Shown: positions 17,125-25,289 of the stretch, in pieces | Numbering within the stretch: position 1 is the first letter of the stretch | How the letters are laid out: each line of letters opens with the position of its first letter | Assembly (NCBI GenBank): GCA_934402315.1 | Contig: CAKRTS010000010.1 | Span: 1-64,000 of the forward strand | DNA length: 64,000 nt | Direction of reading: 5' to 3' | DNA from: an uncultured Acetatifactor sp. | GTDB lineage: Bacteria > Bacillota > Clostridia > Lachnospirales > Lachnospiraceae | Translations under genes and position numbers: made by a program | Notes under the pieces: generated by a model | Databases searched by the model: none | What the model saw: only the letters and a program-made list of their open reading frames with translations | What the model was told of the DNA's origin: nothing

Positions 17125-17899
17125 AAACAAACGCAAACTGATTTCATTATCCATGATCGGCTTTGAGCTTCGCACCGTCATAAACAGCCCCTATACCCAT
17201 ATTTTTGGTGTCGGTATGCCTATCTTCATGGCAGTTCTGATTGCAAAAATTTCCGGCGGAGAGATCAATGATCCTACGCTCGCGCGCGCCGTAGCCTCCT
17301 CCATTTTTCTCGGCATCGGCTGTCTGATTCCACTGGCAACGATCCTGATGGGCTATGCCGTGTCAAACGCACAGGAGATTGAAAAAGGAATTCCGCAGCG
17401 GATGGATCTGTTCGGCATCACCGCTAAGGAGACGCTCGTCAACCGCGCCATTTCCGAGGCTATTTTCATGCTGGCGGCTTTTCTTCTGTATTTCGTGGTC
17501 GGCTTTGTCTTTCTGGACATTGAAGCACCTGTTTTCTCCGGCATCGTGATTTACTTTACCTGCATGATCGTCCTGGGTATCATTTTCTTCTGCCTTGCGT
17601 ATGCACTGTCCACCCTGATCCGGAAATTCGGTGCAACCTACTGCGTCGTCATGCTGCTCTACTTTGCTTTCATGATGCTCAGCGGCATGATGGGGCTATC
17701 CTACGACAATATGCCGGGCGGTCTTCAGCACATATCCAGAATGCTGCCCACCACCTACATCAACAAGGATTTCCTGACGGTATGGGAGGGAGAACCGTAC
17801 CAGTACGGCGCGCTTGTGCAGTCGTTCCTGCTCCTCGCAGCGGTGTCCGGCATCCTGCTCTTTATATCCCTCAGAAAGAACGCCCGCCGCAAATACTAA
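17111..17899 (+). CDS. ABC-2 type transporter permease
   Basis: A 262-residue membrane subunit with six predicted segments; the layout (Met-rich second segment, long loop, paired segments 'YFTCMIVLGIIFFCLAYAL' and 'YCVVMLLYFAFMMLSGMMG', a short external loop with 'LPTTYI', final segment) is that of ABC-2 permeases. Start at 17111 is set by AAGGAGG upstream and lies inside the end of the ATPase gene, indicating translational coupling. Only one permease is encoded, so it would act as a homodimer with the ATPase. Substrate not determined. Confidence 0.82.
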   Translation: METTRNKRKLISLSMIGFELRTVINSPYTHIFGVGMPIFMAVLIAKISGGEINDPTLARAVASSIFLGIGCLIPLATILMGYAVSNAQEIEKGIPQRMDLFGITAKETLVNRAISEAIFMLAAFLLYFVVGFVFLDIEAPVFSGIVIYFTCMIVLGIIFFCLAYALSTLIRKFGATYCVVMLLYFAFMMLSGMMGLSYDNMPGGLQHISRMLPTTYINKDFLTVWEGEPYQYGALVQSFLLLAAVSGILLFISLRKNARRKY

Positions 17900-17906
17900 T
17901 TTCTAT

Positions 17907-17951
17907 TTGCCTTTTCCCCTCACACCAAGTAGAATAAGCGTATGTGAGGGG
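17907..17951 (+). promoter_or_regulatory. Promoter of vanRS with an embedded inverted repeat
   Basis: TTGCCT at 17907-17912 and TAGAAT at 17930-17935 (17-base spacer). A perfect 9-bp inverted repeat, CCCCTCACA (17916-17924) and TGTGAGGGG (17943-17951), brackets the -10 and reaches to within 3 bases of the vanR ribosome binding site. Position suggests an operator; alternatively the end of the preceding transcript forms it as a hairpin. Confidence 0.5.
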
Positions 17952-17963
17952 AGAAGGGTTATT

Positions 17964-18653
17964 ATGAACGAAAAGATATTAATTGTCGATGATGAAAAGG
18001 AAATTGCAGACCTCGTCGAGGTTTATCTGCAAAACGAAGGCTTTCAGGTGCGTAAATTTTACAGCGCCTCGGAAGCCTTTCTCTGCACGGAGCAGGAGGA
18101 GCTGTCCCTTGCCATTCTGGACGTGATGCTTCCCGACATGGACGGCTTCACGCTCTGCCGGAAAATCCGGGAAAAGCATCTCTTTCCCATCATCATGCTG
18201 ACTGCAAAGGTGGAGGATATGGATAAGATCACCGGTCTTACCCTCGGCGCGGATGATTACATTACCAAGCCCTTCAACCCTCTCGAGCTGGTCGCCCGCG
18301 TGAAGACACAGCTTCGGCGCTACACCCGCTATAATGTCACCGAGACGCCTGCTGCCGAAGAAATCTCCATCCGCGGCCTGTCCATCTCCAAGAGCAGCCA
18401 TAAATGCACCTTAAACGGGAAGGAGCTGTCCCTGACGCCTCTGGAATTCAATATCCTCTGGCATCTCTGCGAGCATCAGGGAACCGTGGTGTCCTCCGAG
18501 GAGCTCTTTGCCGCCGTCTGGGGCGAAGCATATCTGGACAGCAACAACACGGTCATGACCCACATTGCAAGGCTCAGGGAAAAGCTGATGGAGCCTGCGC
18601 GGAAACCAAAATATATCAAAACAGTCTGGGGGGTGGGTTATACCATTGAATAA
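17964..18653 (+). CDS. vanR: VanR-type response regulator (vanG cluster)
   Basis: A 229-residue OmpR-family regulator with 'ILIVDDEKEIADLVEVYL', phospho-Asp in 'AILDVMLPDMDG' (about residue 53), 'MLTAKVED' and 'TKPFNPLELVARV', and a winged helix ending 'KTVWGVGYTIE'. The sequence is markedly VanR-like. Together with the kinase that overlaps it and the vanG-vanXY-vanT genes that follow, it is the glycopeptide-sensing regulator that activates resistance genes. The ATG at 17964 follows AAGGG; an upstream frame extension has no site. The last 8 bases overlap vanS. Confidence 0.9.
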   Translation: MNEKILIVDDEKEIADLVEVYLQNEGFQVRKFYSASEAFLCTEQEELSLAILDVMLPDMDGFTLCRKIREKHLFPIIMLTAKVEDMDKITGLTLGADDYITKPFNPLELVARVKTQLRRYTRYNVTETPAAEEISIRGLSISKSSHKCTLNGKELSLTPLEFNILWHLCEHQGTVVSSEELFAAVWGEAYLDSNNTVMTHIARLREKLMEPARKPKYIKTVWGVGYTIE

Positions 18654-19797
18654 AAAATTTTCCTTTTTCAAAAAAACAAATTCAGGAAAAACGATGCCGC
18701 CCCGCACGGATTACGGCAGACAGGTAGCGCGGCAGCTGATGCTGCAATACACCTTTGCCATTATATTGTTCCCCGTCATATGCCTTGTGCTCTTTCTGCT
18801 CGGCACCAACCTATATTATTATTACCGACGTCTCACCGGTGATAACTCCAGTATCATCTTCTGGTTTGCGCAGATCATGCGGGAGACCCTTCCCATTGTC
18901 GCCGCCCTTGTCGGCATTACCGGCTGGCTGCTCATCACATGGCATTTTCTGTGCAAACCGCTGCGGCAGCTGGACGAAATCGTTGCTGCTGCGGAAGCGC
19001 TTGCTGCGCCTACGGATACCCCGATCCGGCTGTCTGCGGAGATGAAGAACGTTCAAGACAATCTGAATCTGGTACGCGAACAGGCGCTGCGGAATGCCCT
19101 GCTGGCGAGAGAGGCGGAACAGCGCAAGAATGATCTTGTCGTGTACCTCGCCCACGACCTGAAAACGCCCCTTACCAGCGTGATCGGCTATCTGACGCTG
19201 TTACAGGAGGAGCCTGACCTTTCCCCCGAATTCCGTGCCCGCTACACAGGCATTGCGCTCGACAAGGCGCTCCGTCTGGAAGATCTCATCAATGAATTTT
19301 TTGACATCACACGGTTCAACCTGACGACCTTGACCTTAGAGAAGGAGCGAATCCATCTGAGCCGTATGCTGGAACAGATCACGAGCGAATTTCTTCCTAT
19401 TCTGGCAGAGAAAAACCTTACCTGGCATACTGACATCGCGCCAGGCATAGAGCTGCTGTGCGACCCGGATAAGCTGGAGCGCGTGTTCGACAACCTGATA
19501 CGCAACGCTGTCAATTACAGCTATCCCTCCACGGAGATTTCTCTCTGCATGAAGCCATCTGACACCGCACGAAACGTAATCATCACGGTCAGCAACCACG
19601 GAAAGACCATACCGCCGGACAAGCTGGCACGGATCTTTGAGCAGTTCTTCCGGCTCGATTCCTCCCGCTCCTCCGCGACGGGCGGCGCCGGTTTGGGTCT
19701 TGCCATCTCCAAGGAGATCGTTGAACAGCACGGCGGAAGCATCACCGCGGCAAGCGAGCAGGAGCGCGTTACCTTCACCGTGACGCTGCCCCTTTAA
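18646..19797 (+). CDS. vanS: VanS-type sensor histidine kinase (vanG cluster)
   Basis: A 383-residue kinase starting with TTG inside the vanR stop region. Two membrane segments (about 34-58 and 78-101) bracket a short external loop of about 20 residues, as in VanS proteins that sense glycopeptides or lipid II changes within the membrane. The cytoplasmic part has HAMP-like residues, His170 in 'YLAHDLKTPLTSVIGYL', N box 'NLIRNAVNYS', and 'GGAGLGLAISKEIVEQHGG'. The TTG start gives overlap-coupled, probably low-level translation. A short inter-segment loop instead of a large ectodomain separates it from the two other kinases in this region. Confidence 0.9.
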   Translation: MNKKFSFFKKTNSGKTMPPRTDYGRQVARQLMLQYTFAIILFPVICLVLFLLGTNLYYYYRRLTGDNSSIIFWFAQIMRETLPIVAALVGITGWLLITWHFLCKPLRQLDEIVAAAEALAAPTDTPIRLSAEMKNVQDNLNLVREQALRNALLAREAEQRKNDLVVYLAHDLKTPLTSVIGYLTLLQEEPDLSPEFRARYTGIALDKALRLEDLINEFFDITRFNLTTLTLEKERIHLSRMLEQITSEFLPILAEKNLTWHTDIAPGIELLCDPDKLERVFDNLIRNAVNYSYPSTEISLCMKPSDTARNVIITVSNHGKTIPPDKLARIFEQFFRLDSSRSSATGGAGLGLAISKEIVEQHGGSITAASEQERVTFTVTLPL

Positions 19798-19800
19798 GAA

Positions 19801-19817
19801 TGTAAGAAATTTGTAAG
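19801..19817 (+). promoter_or_regulatory. Candidate VanR binding site upstream of vanG
   Basis: A direct repeat TGTAAGAAAT / TGTAAGTTT (TGTAAG at 19801 and 19812, 11-nt phase) lies just after vanS. It resembles the T(C/G)GTAxGAAAxT-type box I recall for VanR-regulated promoters. I could not find a convincing -10 after it, so the promoter itself is uncertain. Confidence 0.4.
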
Positions 19818-19865
19818 TTTTTCCACATGTTTTCTTAGGCTTTCGGAAATACAGGCGAAAAAGAT

Positions 19866-19913
19866 AAAACGTCCCGTCCTGATACACTATCTGTATCGGG
19901 CAGGACGTTTTTT
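19866..19913 (+). terminator. Rho-independent terminator between vanS and vanG
   Basis: Left arm AAAACGTCCCGTCCTGATAC, right arm GTATCGGGCAGGACGTTTT, with a small internal mismatch and a T-run (TTTTTT). It ends only 26 bases before vanG. Either it ends the vanRS transcript, or, if the vanG promoter is upstream at the TGTAAG repeats, it is an attenuator in the vanG leader. Confidence 0.8.
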
Positions 19914-19939
19914 ATTGCCCGAAGAATGGAGAAAACATC

Positions 19940-21004
19940 ATGGATAAATTAAATGTCTTAATCTTCTTCGGGGGCTGCTCCTCCGAATACAGCGTATCTC
20001 TCTCTTCCGCAGCCGGGGCGATCCTGAATCTGGATCAGACCCGCTTCAACCCTGTCAAGGTAGGTATCTCAAAAGAGGGCAAATGGTATCTCTATAAAGG
20101 CAATACGGAAAAGCTTTTAAATGACACATGGGAAAATGAGGAGGACTGCATTCCCGCCGTTCTCTCCCCGAACCGCGGAGAAAAGACACTGCTGGTCTTT
20201 GATAAATCCGGCATTACACGCATTCCCGTTGATGTTGCGCTTCCGATCCTGCACGGCAGAAACGGAGAGGACGGCACGCTGCAGGGTCTGATCGAACTGT
20301 CGGGGCTCCCCCTCGCAGGCTGCGGCACGCTTGCCTCCGCGCTCTGCATGGACAAGGATCGCGCACACCGCCTCGTCAGTCTCACAGGCATCCGCGTGCC
20401 GAAGGCTCTGGTTCTGGAAACAATCGAAAATGCTGTCGAAGCAGCCCGGCACTTTGCCGCCCGGACAGGCTATCCCCTCTATGTAAAGCCCGTCAAAGCA
20501 GGTTCCTCCTATGGCGTCACAAAGGTCAACACCCCCGATGAGCTGGAACCGGCGGTCGCACTCGCCTTTCAGTATGACGATCAGGTCATCCTCGAGGAAA
20601 ACATTGAAGGCTTTGAGGTCGGCTGCGCCGTGCTCGGCAGCCGCGAACTGATCACAGGGGAGGTAGACGAGATCGAGCTTTCCGGCGGCTTCTTTGATTT
20701 CACGGAAAAGTACACGTTGAAAACCTCCGCCATCCATGTCCCTGCGCGCATCTCTTCTGAAAAAGCCGCTGAGATCAAGGAAAAGGCGAAAATCGTCTAC
20801 CGGGCGCTCGGCTGCCGTGGCTTTGCAAGAGTCGACCTATTCCTGACCCCGGAAGGAGAAATTGTCTTCAACGAGGTAAACACCATTCCCGGCTTCACCG
20901 CCCACAGCCGCTACCCCGGCATGATGAAGGCGGCAGGCTATTCCTTCACGGAAATTCTGACCCGCATCATAGAGAACGCGATAGACGAGGAGAAAAACAG
21001 ATGA
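19940..21004 (+). CDS. vanG: VanG-type D-alanine--D-serine ligase
   Basis: A 354-residue ATP-grasp ligase that makes D-Ala-D-Ser for incorporation into peptidoglycan precursors, lowering vancomycin affinity. Family landmarks are 'FGGCSSEYSVSLSSA' at the N-terminus, 'ALPILHGRNGEDGTLQG', the ATP-binding 'YVKPVKAGSSYGVTKV', the omega-loop segment 'FTEKYTLKTSAIHVPARI' and the metal site 'VFNEVNTIPGFT'. The omega-loop sequence fits the D-Ser-adding VanG/VanC-like group rather than housekeeping Ddl; the D-Ser racemase vanT downstream supports that. GGAGA lies 8 bases before the ATG. vanXY starts within its stop codon (ATGA). Confidence 0.92.
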   Translation: MDKLNVLIFFGGCSSEYSVSLSSAAGAILNLDQTRFNPVKVGISKEGKWYLYKGNTEKLLNDTWENEEDCIPAVLSPNRGEKTLLVFDKSGITRIPVDVALPILHGRNGEDGTLQGLIELSGLPLAGCGTLASALCMDKDRAHRLVSLTGIRVPKALVLETIENAVEAARHFAARTGYPLYVKPVKAGSSYGVTKVNTPDELEPAVALAFQYDDQVILEENIEGFEVGCAVLGSRELITGEVDEIELSGGFFDFTEKYTLKTSAIHVPARISSEKAAEIKEKAKIVYRALGCRGFARVDLFLTPEGEIVFNEVNTIPGFTAHSRYPGMMKAAGYSFTEILTRIIENAIDEEKNR

Positions 21005-21789
21005 AACACATCGACTTAAATACAGAAATGATTCATAAGGGCACCTTAATTCTTGTCAATCCGGCATACGCCATAACCGAAGAACCGGCAAATACCCTGA
21101 TCCCCGCCTGTGATGCCGTACCTGACATTCTGTTGGACAGAAGCGCCGCCGTCCTGCTGAACCAGCTGATGCACGAAATCCACGGCTGGCGTTCGATTGT
21201 CCCGGTGAGCGGCTACCGCCCCCTGTGGGAACAGCAGAATATCTGGGATGACTCCCTGCGCGACAGCGGTCTGGAATTTACCAGAAAGTACGTCGCCGTT
21301 CCCGGTCACAGCGAGCACCAGACCGGACTGGCGATCGACCTCGGTCTGAAGCAGGAGCATATTGACTTTATCTGTCCTGAATTCCCCTATACGGGAGTCT
21401 GCCAGACCTTCCGGGAAAAGGCAGCAGACTATGGATTTATCCTGCGCTACCCCGCCGGAAAGGAGACAGTCACGGGCATCGGCCATGAACCGTGGCATTT
21501 CCGCTATGTAGGCATTCCCCATGCGCAGATCATGAGGGAAAATGGACTGACTCTGGAAGAATATATCGAATTCATCCGGCAGTATCCCTATGACAGCAGG
21601 CCCTACCGGCTGCAATGCGGCTCAAAGGAAATTCAGGTCAGCTACCTTCCAGCAGCCGGAGCAACCGACGTGGAAATCTCCGGAGATCATCCCTATACTG
21701 TGTCCGGCAACAATGTCGATGGTTTTATACTGACAGAATGGAGGTTGCGAAGCAGAAATGCAGAAACAAAAGAATTACGTCTGGCTTGA
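21001..21789 (+). CDS. vanXY: VanXY-type D,D-dipeptidase/D,D-carboxypeptidase
   Basis: A 262-residue zinc peptidase of the M15 family that removes normal D-Ala-D-Ala dipeptides and terminal D-Ala, so that only D-Ala-D-Ser precursors remain. The metal ligands are visible in 'GHSEHQTGLAIDLG' (His, Asp) and 'GIGHEPWHFRYVG' (catalytic Glu, His). There is no signal peptide or membrane anchor, which fits cytoplasmic VanXY rather than membrane VanY. It is slightly longer than typical VanXY, with a C-terminal tail after 'YPYDSRPYRL'. It overlaps vanG by 4 bases and vanT by 32. Confidence 0.9.
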   Translation: MKHIDLNTEMIHKGTLILVNPAYAITEEPANTLIPACDAVPDILLDRSAAVLLNQLMHEIHGWRSIVPVSGYRPLWEQQNIWDDSLRDSGLEFTRKYVAVPGHSEHQTGLAIDLGLKQEHIDFICPEFPYTGVCQTFREKAADYGFILRYPAGKETVTGIGHEPWHFRYVGIPHAQIMRENGLTLEEYIEFIRQYPYDSRPYRLQCGSKEIQVSYLPAAGATDVEISGDHPYTVSGNNVDGFILTEWRLRSRNAETKELRLA

Positions 21790-23959
21790 CCGCTTCCGGC
21801 TCATCGCCGCCCTGCTTGTCATTGCCATACACACCTCTCCGCTAACCTCCTTCAGCGGGGAGGCCGATTTTTTCTTTACAAGAGTGCTGGCAAGAATTGC
21901 CGTCCCCTTTTTCCTCATGGTGACGGGCTTTTTCTTTCCCTCCGATCCAGATAAGCTTCGAAAAAGCCTGAAAAAGCTCTGTCTGCTGTACGGTGCGGCT
22001 ATCCTTCTCTATCTCCCGCTCGGGTTCTATGCCGGACATTACCGCGCGCTGTATTTCACCGATGCCCTGCGGATGCTGCTCTTTGACGGAAGCTTTTACC
22101 ACCTGTGGTACTTTCCCGCCGCCATTACAGGCATGATAATTGTGTTTGCATTAAAGCGTGTATTAAAACTGCGCCGGATCTGTGTCATCTCCGTCGTTCT
22201 CTATGTCATCGGACTGTTCGGCGACAGCTACTTCGGACTGGCGGAAAAGCTCCCGCCGGTAAAGGCTGCATATGAGGGAATGTTCCGGCTTTTCTCCTAC
22301 ACGAGAAACGGCATTTTCATGGCACCGGTCTTTCTTGTTCTTGGTATTTTAATACAGGAATACAGCAGAAAAAGTCTTCACCGCTCCACACTGCGCTACG
22401 CGCTCTGTCTGCTCGTCAGCTTCGTCTGTATGACGGTGGAAGCCTTCACTCTGCACAATCTCCGGCTGCAACGCCATGACAGTATGTATGTGTTCCTGCT
22501 TCCCGTGATGGTGTCGCTGTTCCTGTTGCTGCTCTCGCTGCCGGAAACCGCCGCGCCGCGCAGGACTACTGCCGTCCCCATTGCCGGAGCCGCCACACCG
22601 CGCAGGACTGCGGTTGCTTCCGCCGCGATGTGGATTTACCTTCTCCATCCCGCCTTTATCGTCCTTGTGCGGGCCGCGGCAAAGCTGCTGCACCTCACCG
22701 GGCTTTTGGTGGACAACAGCCTGCTTCACTATCTGGCGGTCTCTATTTTATCAGTTGCCGCCGGTCTTGCTTTGAGCTTTCTGCAGACACGCTTCTTCTC
22801 AAAGCGCTGGATGGCGCAGCGTCTCGCAAAGACTGCCTCCCCCACCTCCCGCGCATGGATTGAACTGGATCTTGACGCTCTGCGGCAGAATGTAGTTCTT
22901 TTGCAGAAATGCGTTCCCGACGGCTGCAGGCTGATGCCGGCGGTAAAGGCTAATGCCTACGGGCACGGCGCCATCCCCATTGCAAGGGAGCTGAACCGCC
23001 TCGGCATTGACTGCTTCTGCGTCGCCTGTGCCGCGGAGGGTATCGAATTGAGAAGGGCAGGGATCACCGGGGAAATCCTGATCCTCGGCTACACCCACCC
23101 CACGGAGTTTTCACTGCTTTGCCGCTACCGGCTGACCCAGACTGTCACGGATTATGCTTACGCGGAAAAAATGCAGCAGAGCGGCATCCGCCTGCATGTC
23201 CACATTGCCGTCGATACCGGTATGCACCGCCTCGGCATCCGCTGTGAGGACATTGAGCACATTGCCGCAGTTTATCAGATGAAAAATCTGCTTGTAGACG
23301 GCATCTTTACCCATCTGTCCGCCTGTGATTCCGCCGCCCCGGACTGCCATGCCTTTACCGAAAGCCAGATTCTTGCATTCCGGCAGGTCGTAAAGGCATT
23401 GTCACAGGAAGGCGTTTCCTATAAGGGAATCCACCTTCTCTCCAGCTACGGAATGCTGAACTACCCCGGGGCGGCTGAAAGCTATGTTCGTCCCGGCATC
23501 GCCCTCTACGGCTTATTCAGCACCGAAGCTGATACCCGGAATCTGCATGAAATCTGCCCTCTGGAGCCTGTTCTCTCCCTGAAGGCACGCGTGGCATCCG
23601 TCCGTACCCTCTATGCCGGAGAATCCGTCGGCTATGGTCTCGCCTTCACCGCGGATCATGACATGCAGATCGCCGTTCTGTCGATCGGCTACGCGGACGG
23701 ACTGCCCCGGGAGCTTTCCTGCGGCAACGGCTCGGTTCTGATCGGCGGACAGCGCGCTCCCATTGTCGGCAGGATCTGCATGGATCAGACACTCATAGAT
23801 GTCAGCCAGCTTTCTGATGTTAAGCAGGGCGATACCGCTGTGCTCATCGGGGTCTCCGGCTCGGAACAGATCACCGCCGGAGAGCTTGCCGGAAAATGTC
23901 ATACCATTGCAAACGAGCTGCTCAGCCGTCTTGGCAGCCGTCTGGAACGAATCGTTTAA
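21758..23959 (+). CDS. vanT: VanT-type membrane serine racemase
   Basis: A 733-residue two-part protein. The first ~345 residues form an acyltransferase-3-like membrane domain of about ten segments ('FRLIAALLVIAIHTSPL', 'YHLWYFPAAITGMII', 'RNGIFMAPVFLVLGILI'), thought to take up L-Ser. The rest is an alanine-racemase domain with the PLP lysine in 'MPAVKANAYGHGA', 'DTGMHRLGI', 'SYGMLNYPGAAESYVRPGIA' and the second catalytic Tyr in 'SIGYADGLPR'. It supplies D-Ser for VanG. GGAGG lies 13 bases before the ATG, rather far. A Pro/Arg/Thr-rich repeat linker (around 22555-22620, TAxxxxAPRRT twice) interrupts the membrane domain. Confidence 0.93.
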   Translation: MQKQKNYVWLDRFRLIAALLVIAIHTSPLTSFSGEADFFFTRVLARIAVPFFLMVTGFFFPSDPDKLRKSLKKLCLLYGAAILLYLPLGFYAGHYRALYFTDALRMLLFDGSFYHLWYFPAAITGMIIVFALKRVLKLRRICVISVVLYVIGLFGDSYFGLAEKLPPVKAAYEGMFRLFSYTRNGIFMAPVFLVLGILIQEYSRKSLHRSTLRYALCLLVSFVCMTVEAFTLHNLRLQRHDSMYVFLLPVMVSLFLLLLSLPETAAPRRTTAVPIAGAATPRRTAVASAAMWIYLLHPAFIVLVRAAAKLLHLTGLLVDNSLLHYLAVSILSVAAGLALSFLQTRFFSKRWMAQRLAKTASPTSRAWIELDLDALRQNVVLLQKCVPDGCRLMPAVKANAYGHGAIPIARELNRLGIDCFCVACAAEGIELRRAGITGEILILGYTHPTEFSLLCRYRLTQTVTDYAYAEKMQQSGIRLHVHIAVDTGMHRLGIRCEDIEHIAAVYQMKNLLVDGIFTHLSACDSAAPDCHAFTESQILAFRQVVKALSQEGVSYKGIHLLSSYGMLNYPGAAESYVRPGIALYGLFSTEADTRNLHEICPLEPVLSLKARVASVRTLYAGESVGYGLAFTADHDMQIAVLSIGYADGLPRELSCGNGSVLIGGQRAPIVGRICMDQTLIDVSQLSDVKQGDTAVLIGVSGSEQITAGELAGKCHTIANELLSRLGSRLERIV

Positions 23960-23977
23960 ATTTTTTGAACAAACCAC

Positions 23978-24024
23978 TTGACAAACATAATCTTTTTTGT
24001 ATAATGAAATTAGTAATGATTACT
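23978..24024 (+). promoter_or_regulatory. perR promoter with a Per/Fur-type operator
   Basis: TTGACA at 23978-23983, 16-base spacer, TATAAT at 24000-24005, then the 13-bp palindrome AGTAATGATTACT at 24012-24024 spanning the start of transcription. The palindrome resembles PerR/Fur boxes and sits where a repressor would block initiation, indicating autoregulation. Confidence 0.7.
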
Positions 24025-24043
24025 GTTATGAAAGGAGGCACGG

Positions 24044-24439
24044 ATGACTGCTTTAAAACACAGTAAACAGCGCGAGCTGATCAAGGCGTTCCTGATGACG
24101 CGGAAGGATCACCCCACCGCAGATGTTGTCTATACAAACGTTCGTCAGCAGAATCCGAATATCAGCATGGGAACTGTTTACCGCAACCTCACGCTCCTTG
24201 CAGATCTCGGGGAGATTCAACGGCTCCGGGTCGGTGACGGTGTGGATCATTTTGATGCCGACACCTCTCCTCATTATCATTTCGTCTGCACGGAATGCGG
24301 AAGCGTGATTGATCTGGAGATGAACAGTATCGAACAGATTACGGAGATTGCAGGAGCCAACTTTGACGGTCACATTGCCGGCCATGTCACTTATTTTTAC
24401 GGCACCTGCGGAAACTGCACAAAGTCGGAAAACCCCTAA
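24044..24439 (+). CDS. perR: Fur-family peroxide-responsive repressor (PerR)
   Basis: A 131-residue Fur-family regulator: winged helix with 'PTADVVYTNVRQQNPNISMG' and 'TVYRNLTLLADLGEI', then the metal domain with 'HFDADTSPHYHF' (regulatory-site residues) and two CxxC zinc knuckles, 'CTEC' and 'CGNC'. The Asp-containing HFDAD and the downstream peroxide-reducing rubrerythrin favour PerR over Fur or Zur. Translation starts at the ATG with AAAGGAGG upstream. The Per-like box at its promoter implies autoregulation and control of the next gene, only 36 bases away. Confidence 0.88.
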   Translation: MTALKHSKQRELIKAFLMTRKDHPTADVVYTNVRQQNPNISMGTVYRNLTLLADLGEIQRLRVGDGVDHFDADTSPHYHFVCTECGSVIDLEMNSIEQITEIAGANFDGHIAGHVTYFYGTCGNCTKSENP

Positions 24440-24475
24440 GGGGATTCATTTTATTAAGAAAAGGAGATTATGATT

Positions 24476-25015
24476 ATGAAGTATGTATGTCAGGTATGTG
24501 GTTATGTTCACGAGGGAGACAGCGCACCGGAGGAGTGCCCGATCTGCCATGCGCCCGCTGAGAAGTTCACGGCTCAGTCCGATGACAGAACATGGGCTGC
24601 CGAGCACGTTGTAGGTGTGGCAAAGGGAGTCAGAGAGGATATTATTCAGGATCTCAGAGACAACTTTAACGGAGAGTGCTCCGAGGTCGGCATGTATCTT
24701 GCTATGGCGAGAGTTGCCTTCAGAGAGGGCTACCCTGAGGTCGGCATGTACTACGAGAAGGCTGCTTACGAGGAGGCTGAACACGCTGCAAAGTTTGCTG
24801 AGCTGCTGGGCGAGGTTGTCACCGATTCCACAAAGAAGAATCTGCAGATGAGAGTCGATGCCGAGAACGGCGCTACCGCCGGTAAGGTAGACCTCGCAAA
24901 GAGAGCTAAGGAGCTTGGTCTGGATGCCATCCACGATACCGTGCACGAAATGGCACGCGATGAGGCGAGACACGGCAAGGCATTTGAGGGACTTTTGAAC
25001 AGATATTTTGGGTAA
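24476..25015 (+). CDS. Reverse rubrerythrin
   Basis: A 179-residue non-haem iron peroxidase in which the rubredoxin-type FeS4 domain comes first ('YVCQVCGYV' and '[11 protein letters not shown]') and the ferritin-like di-iron domain second, with '[16 protein letters not shown]', '[17 protein letters not shown]' and '[18 protein letters not shown]' supplying the Glu/His ligands. This is the domain order of the clostridial 'reverse' rubrerythrins, which use NADH-derived electrons to reduce H2O2 and O2. The ATG at 24476 is preferred over 24470 because AAGGAG is then 9 bases away rather than 3. Expressed with perR and followed by a strong terminator. Confidence 0.92.
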   Translation: MKYVCQVCGYVHEGDSAPEECPICHAPAEKFTAQSDDRTWAAEHVVGVAKGVREDIIQDLRDNFNGECSEVGMYLAMARVAFREGYPEVGMYYEKAAYEEAEHAAKFAELLGEVVTDSTKKNLQMRVDAENGATAGKVDLAKRAKELGLDAIHDTVHEMARDEARHGKAFEGLLNRYFG

Positions 25016-25041
25016 TTTTAAATTCTTCCATCTGAAACACC

Positions 25042-25075
25042 GAAACCCCCACGAGTTGCAGCTCGTAGGGGTTTC
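25042..25075 (+). terminator. Rho-independent terminator of the perR-rubrerythrin operon
   Basis: GAAACCCC and GGGGTTTC arms extended by ACGAG/CTCGT around a short loop, followed by TTCTTGTCT. A strong stem immediately after the rubrerythrin stop. Confidence 0.8.
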
Positions 25076-25124
25076 TTGTCTAATTATTTTAAATGGCAGA
25101 CCAGACCATTAGGCTTATTACCGT

Positions 25125-25280
25125 TTACTCCGTCGCGCATTTCAGGCTTTCCACCATATCCACCTTTTTCAACTTTCTGCCTGATAACAACATTGCCAGC
25201 AGGTATGCGACCGCGACAAACAGAAAGCTGCTCAGTTTTGTCAGATCGGTTCCGGCGACGATGATCTCCCCCTCCTCCAA
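25125..25280 (-). pseudogene. FtsX-type ABC permease reduced to its last ~50 codons
   Basis: On the minus strand, 'EIIVAGTDLTKLSSFLF' and 'VAVAYLLAMLLSGRK' lead into 'LKKVDMVESLKCATE' and a stop. This is the hallmark end of FtsX/MacB-type permeases (last membrane segment, then KLKKxDMVExLK). An in-frame TTG sits at 25280, directly after a complete promoter with a TetR-type operator (25290-25318). So the promoter has been fused to the tail of the gene by a deletion that removed the rest of the permease and any ATPase gene. The stub would make at most a 51-residue membrane peptide. Confidence 0.65.
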
Positions 25281-25289
25281 CACAAGTCA

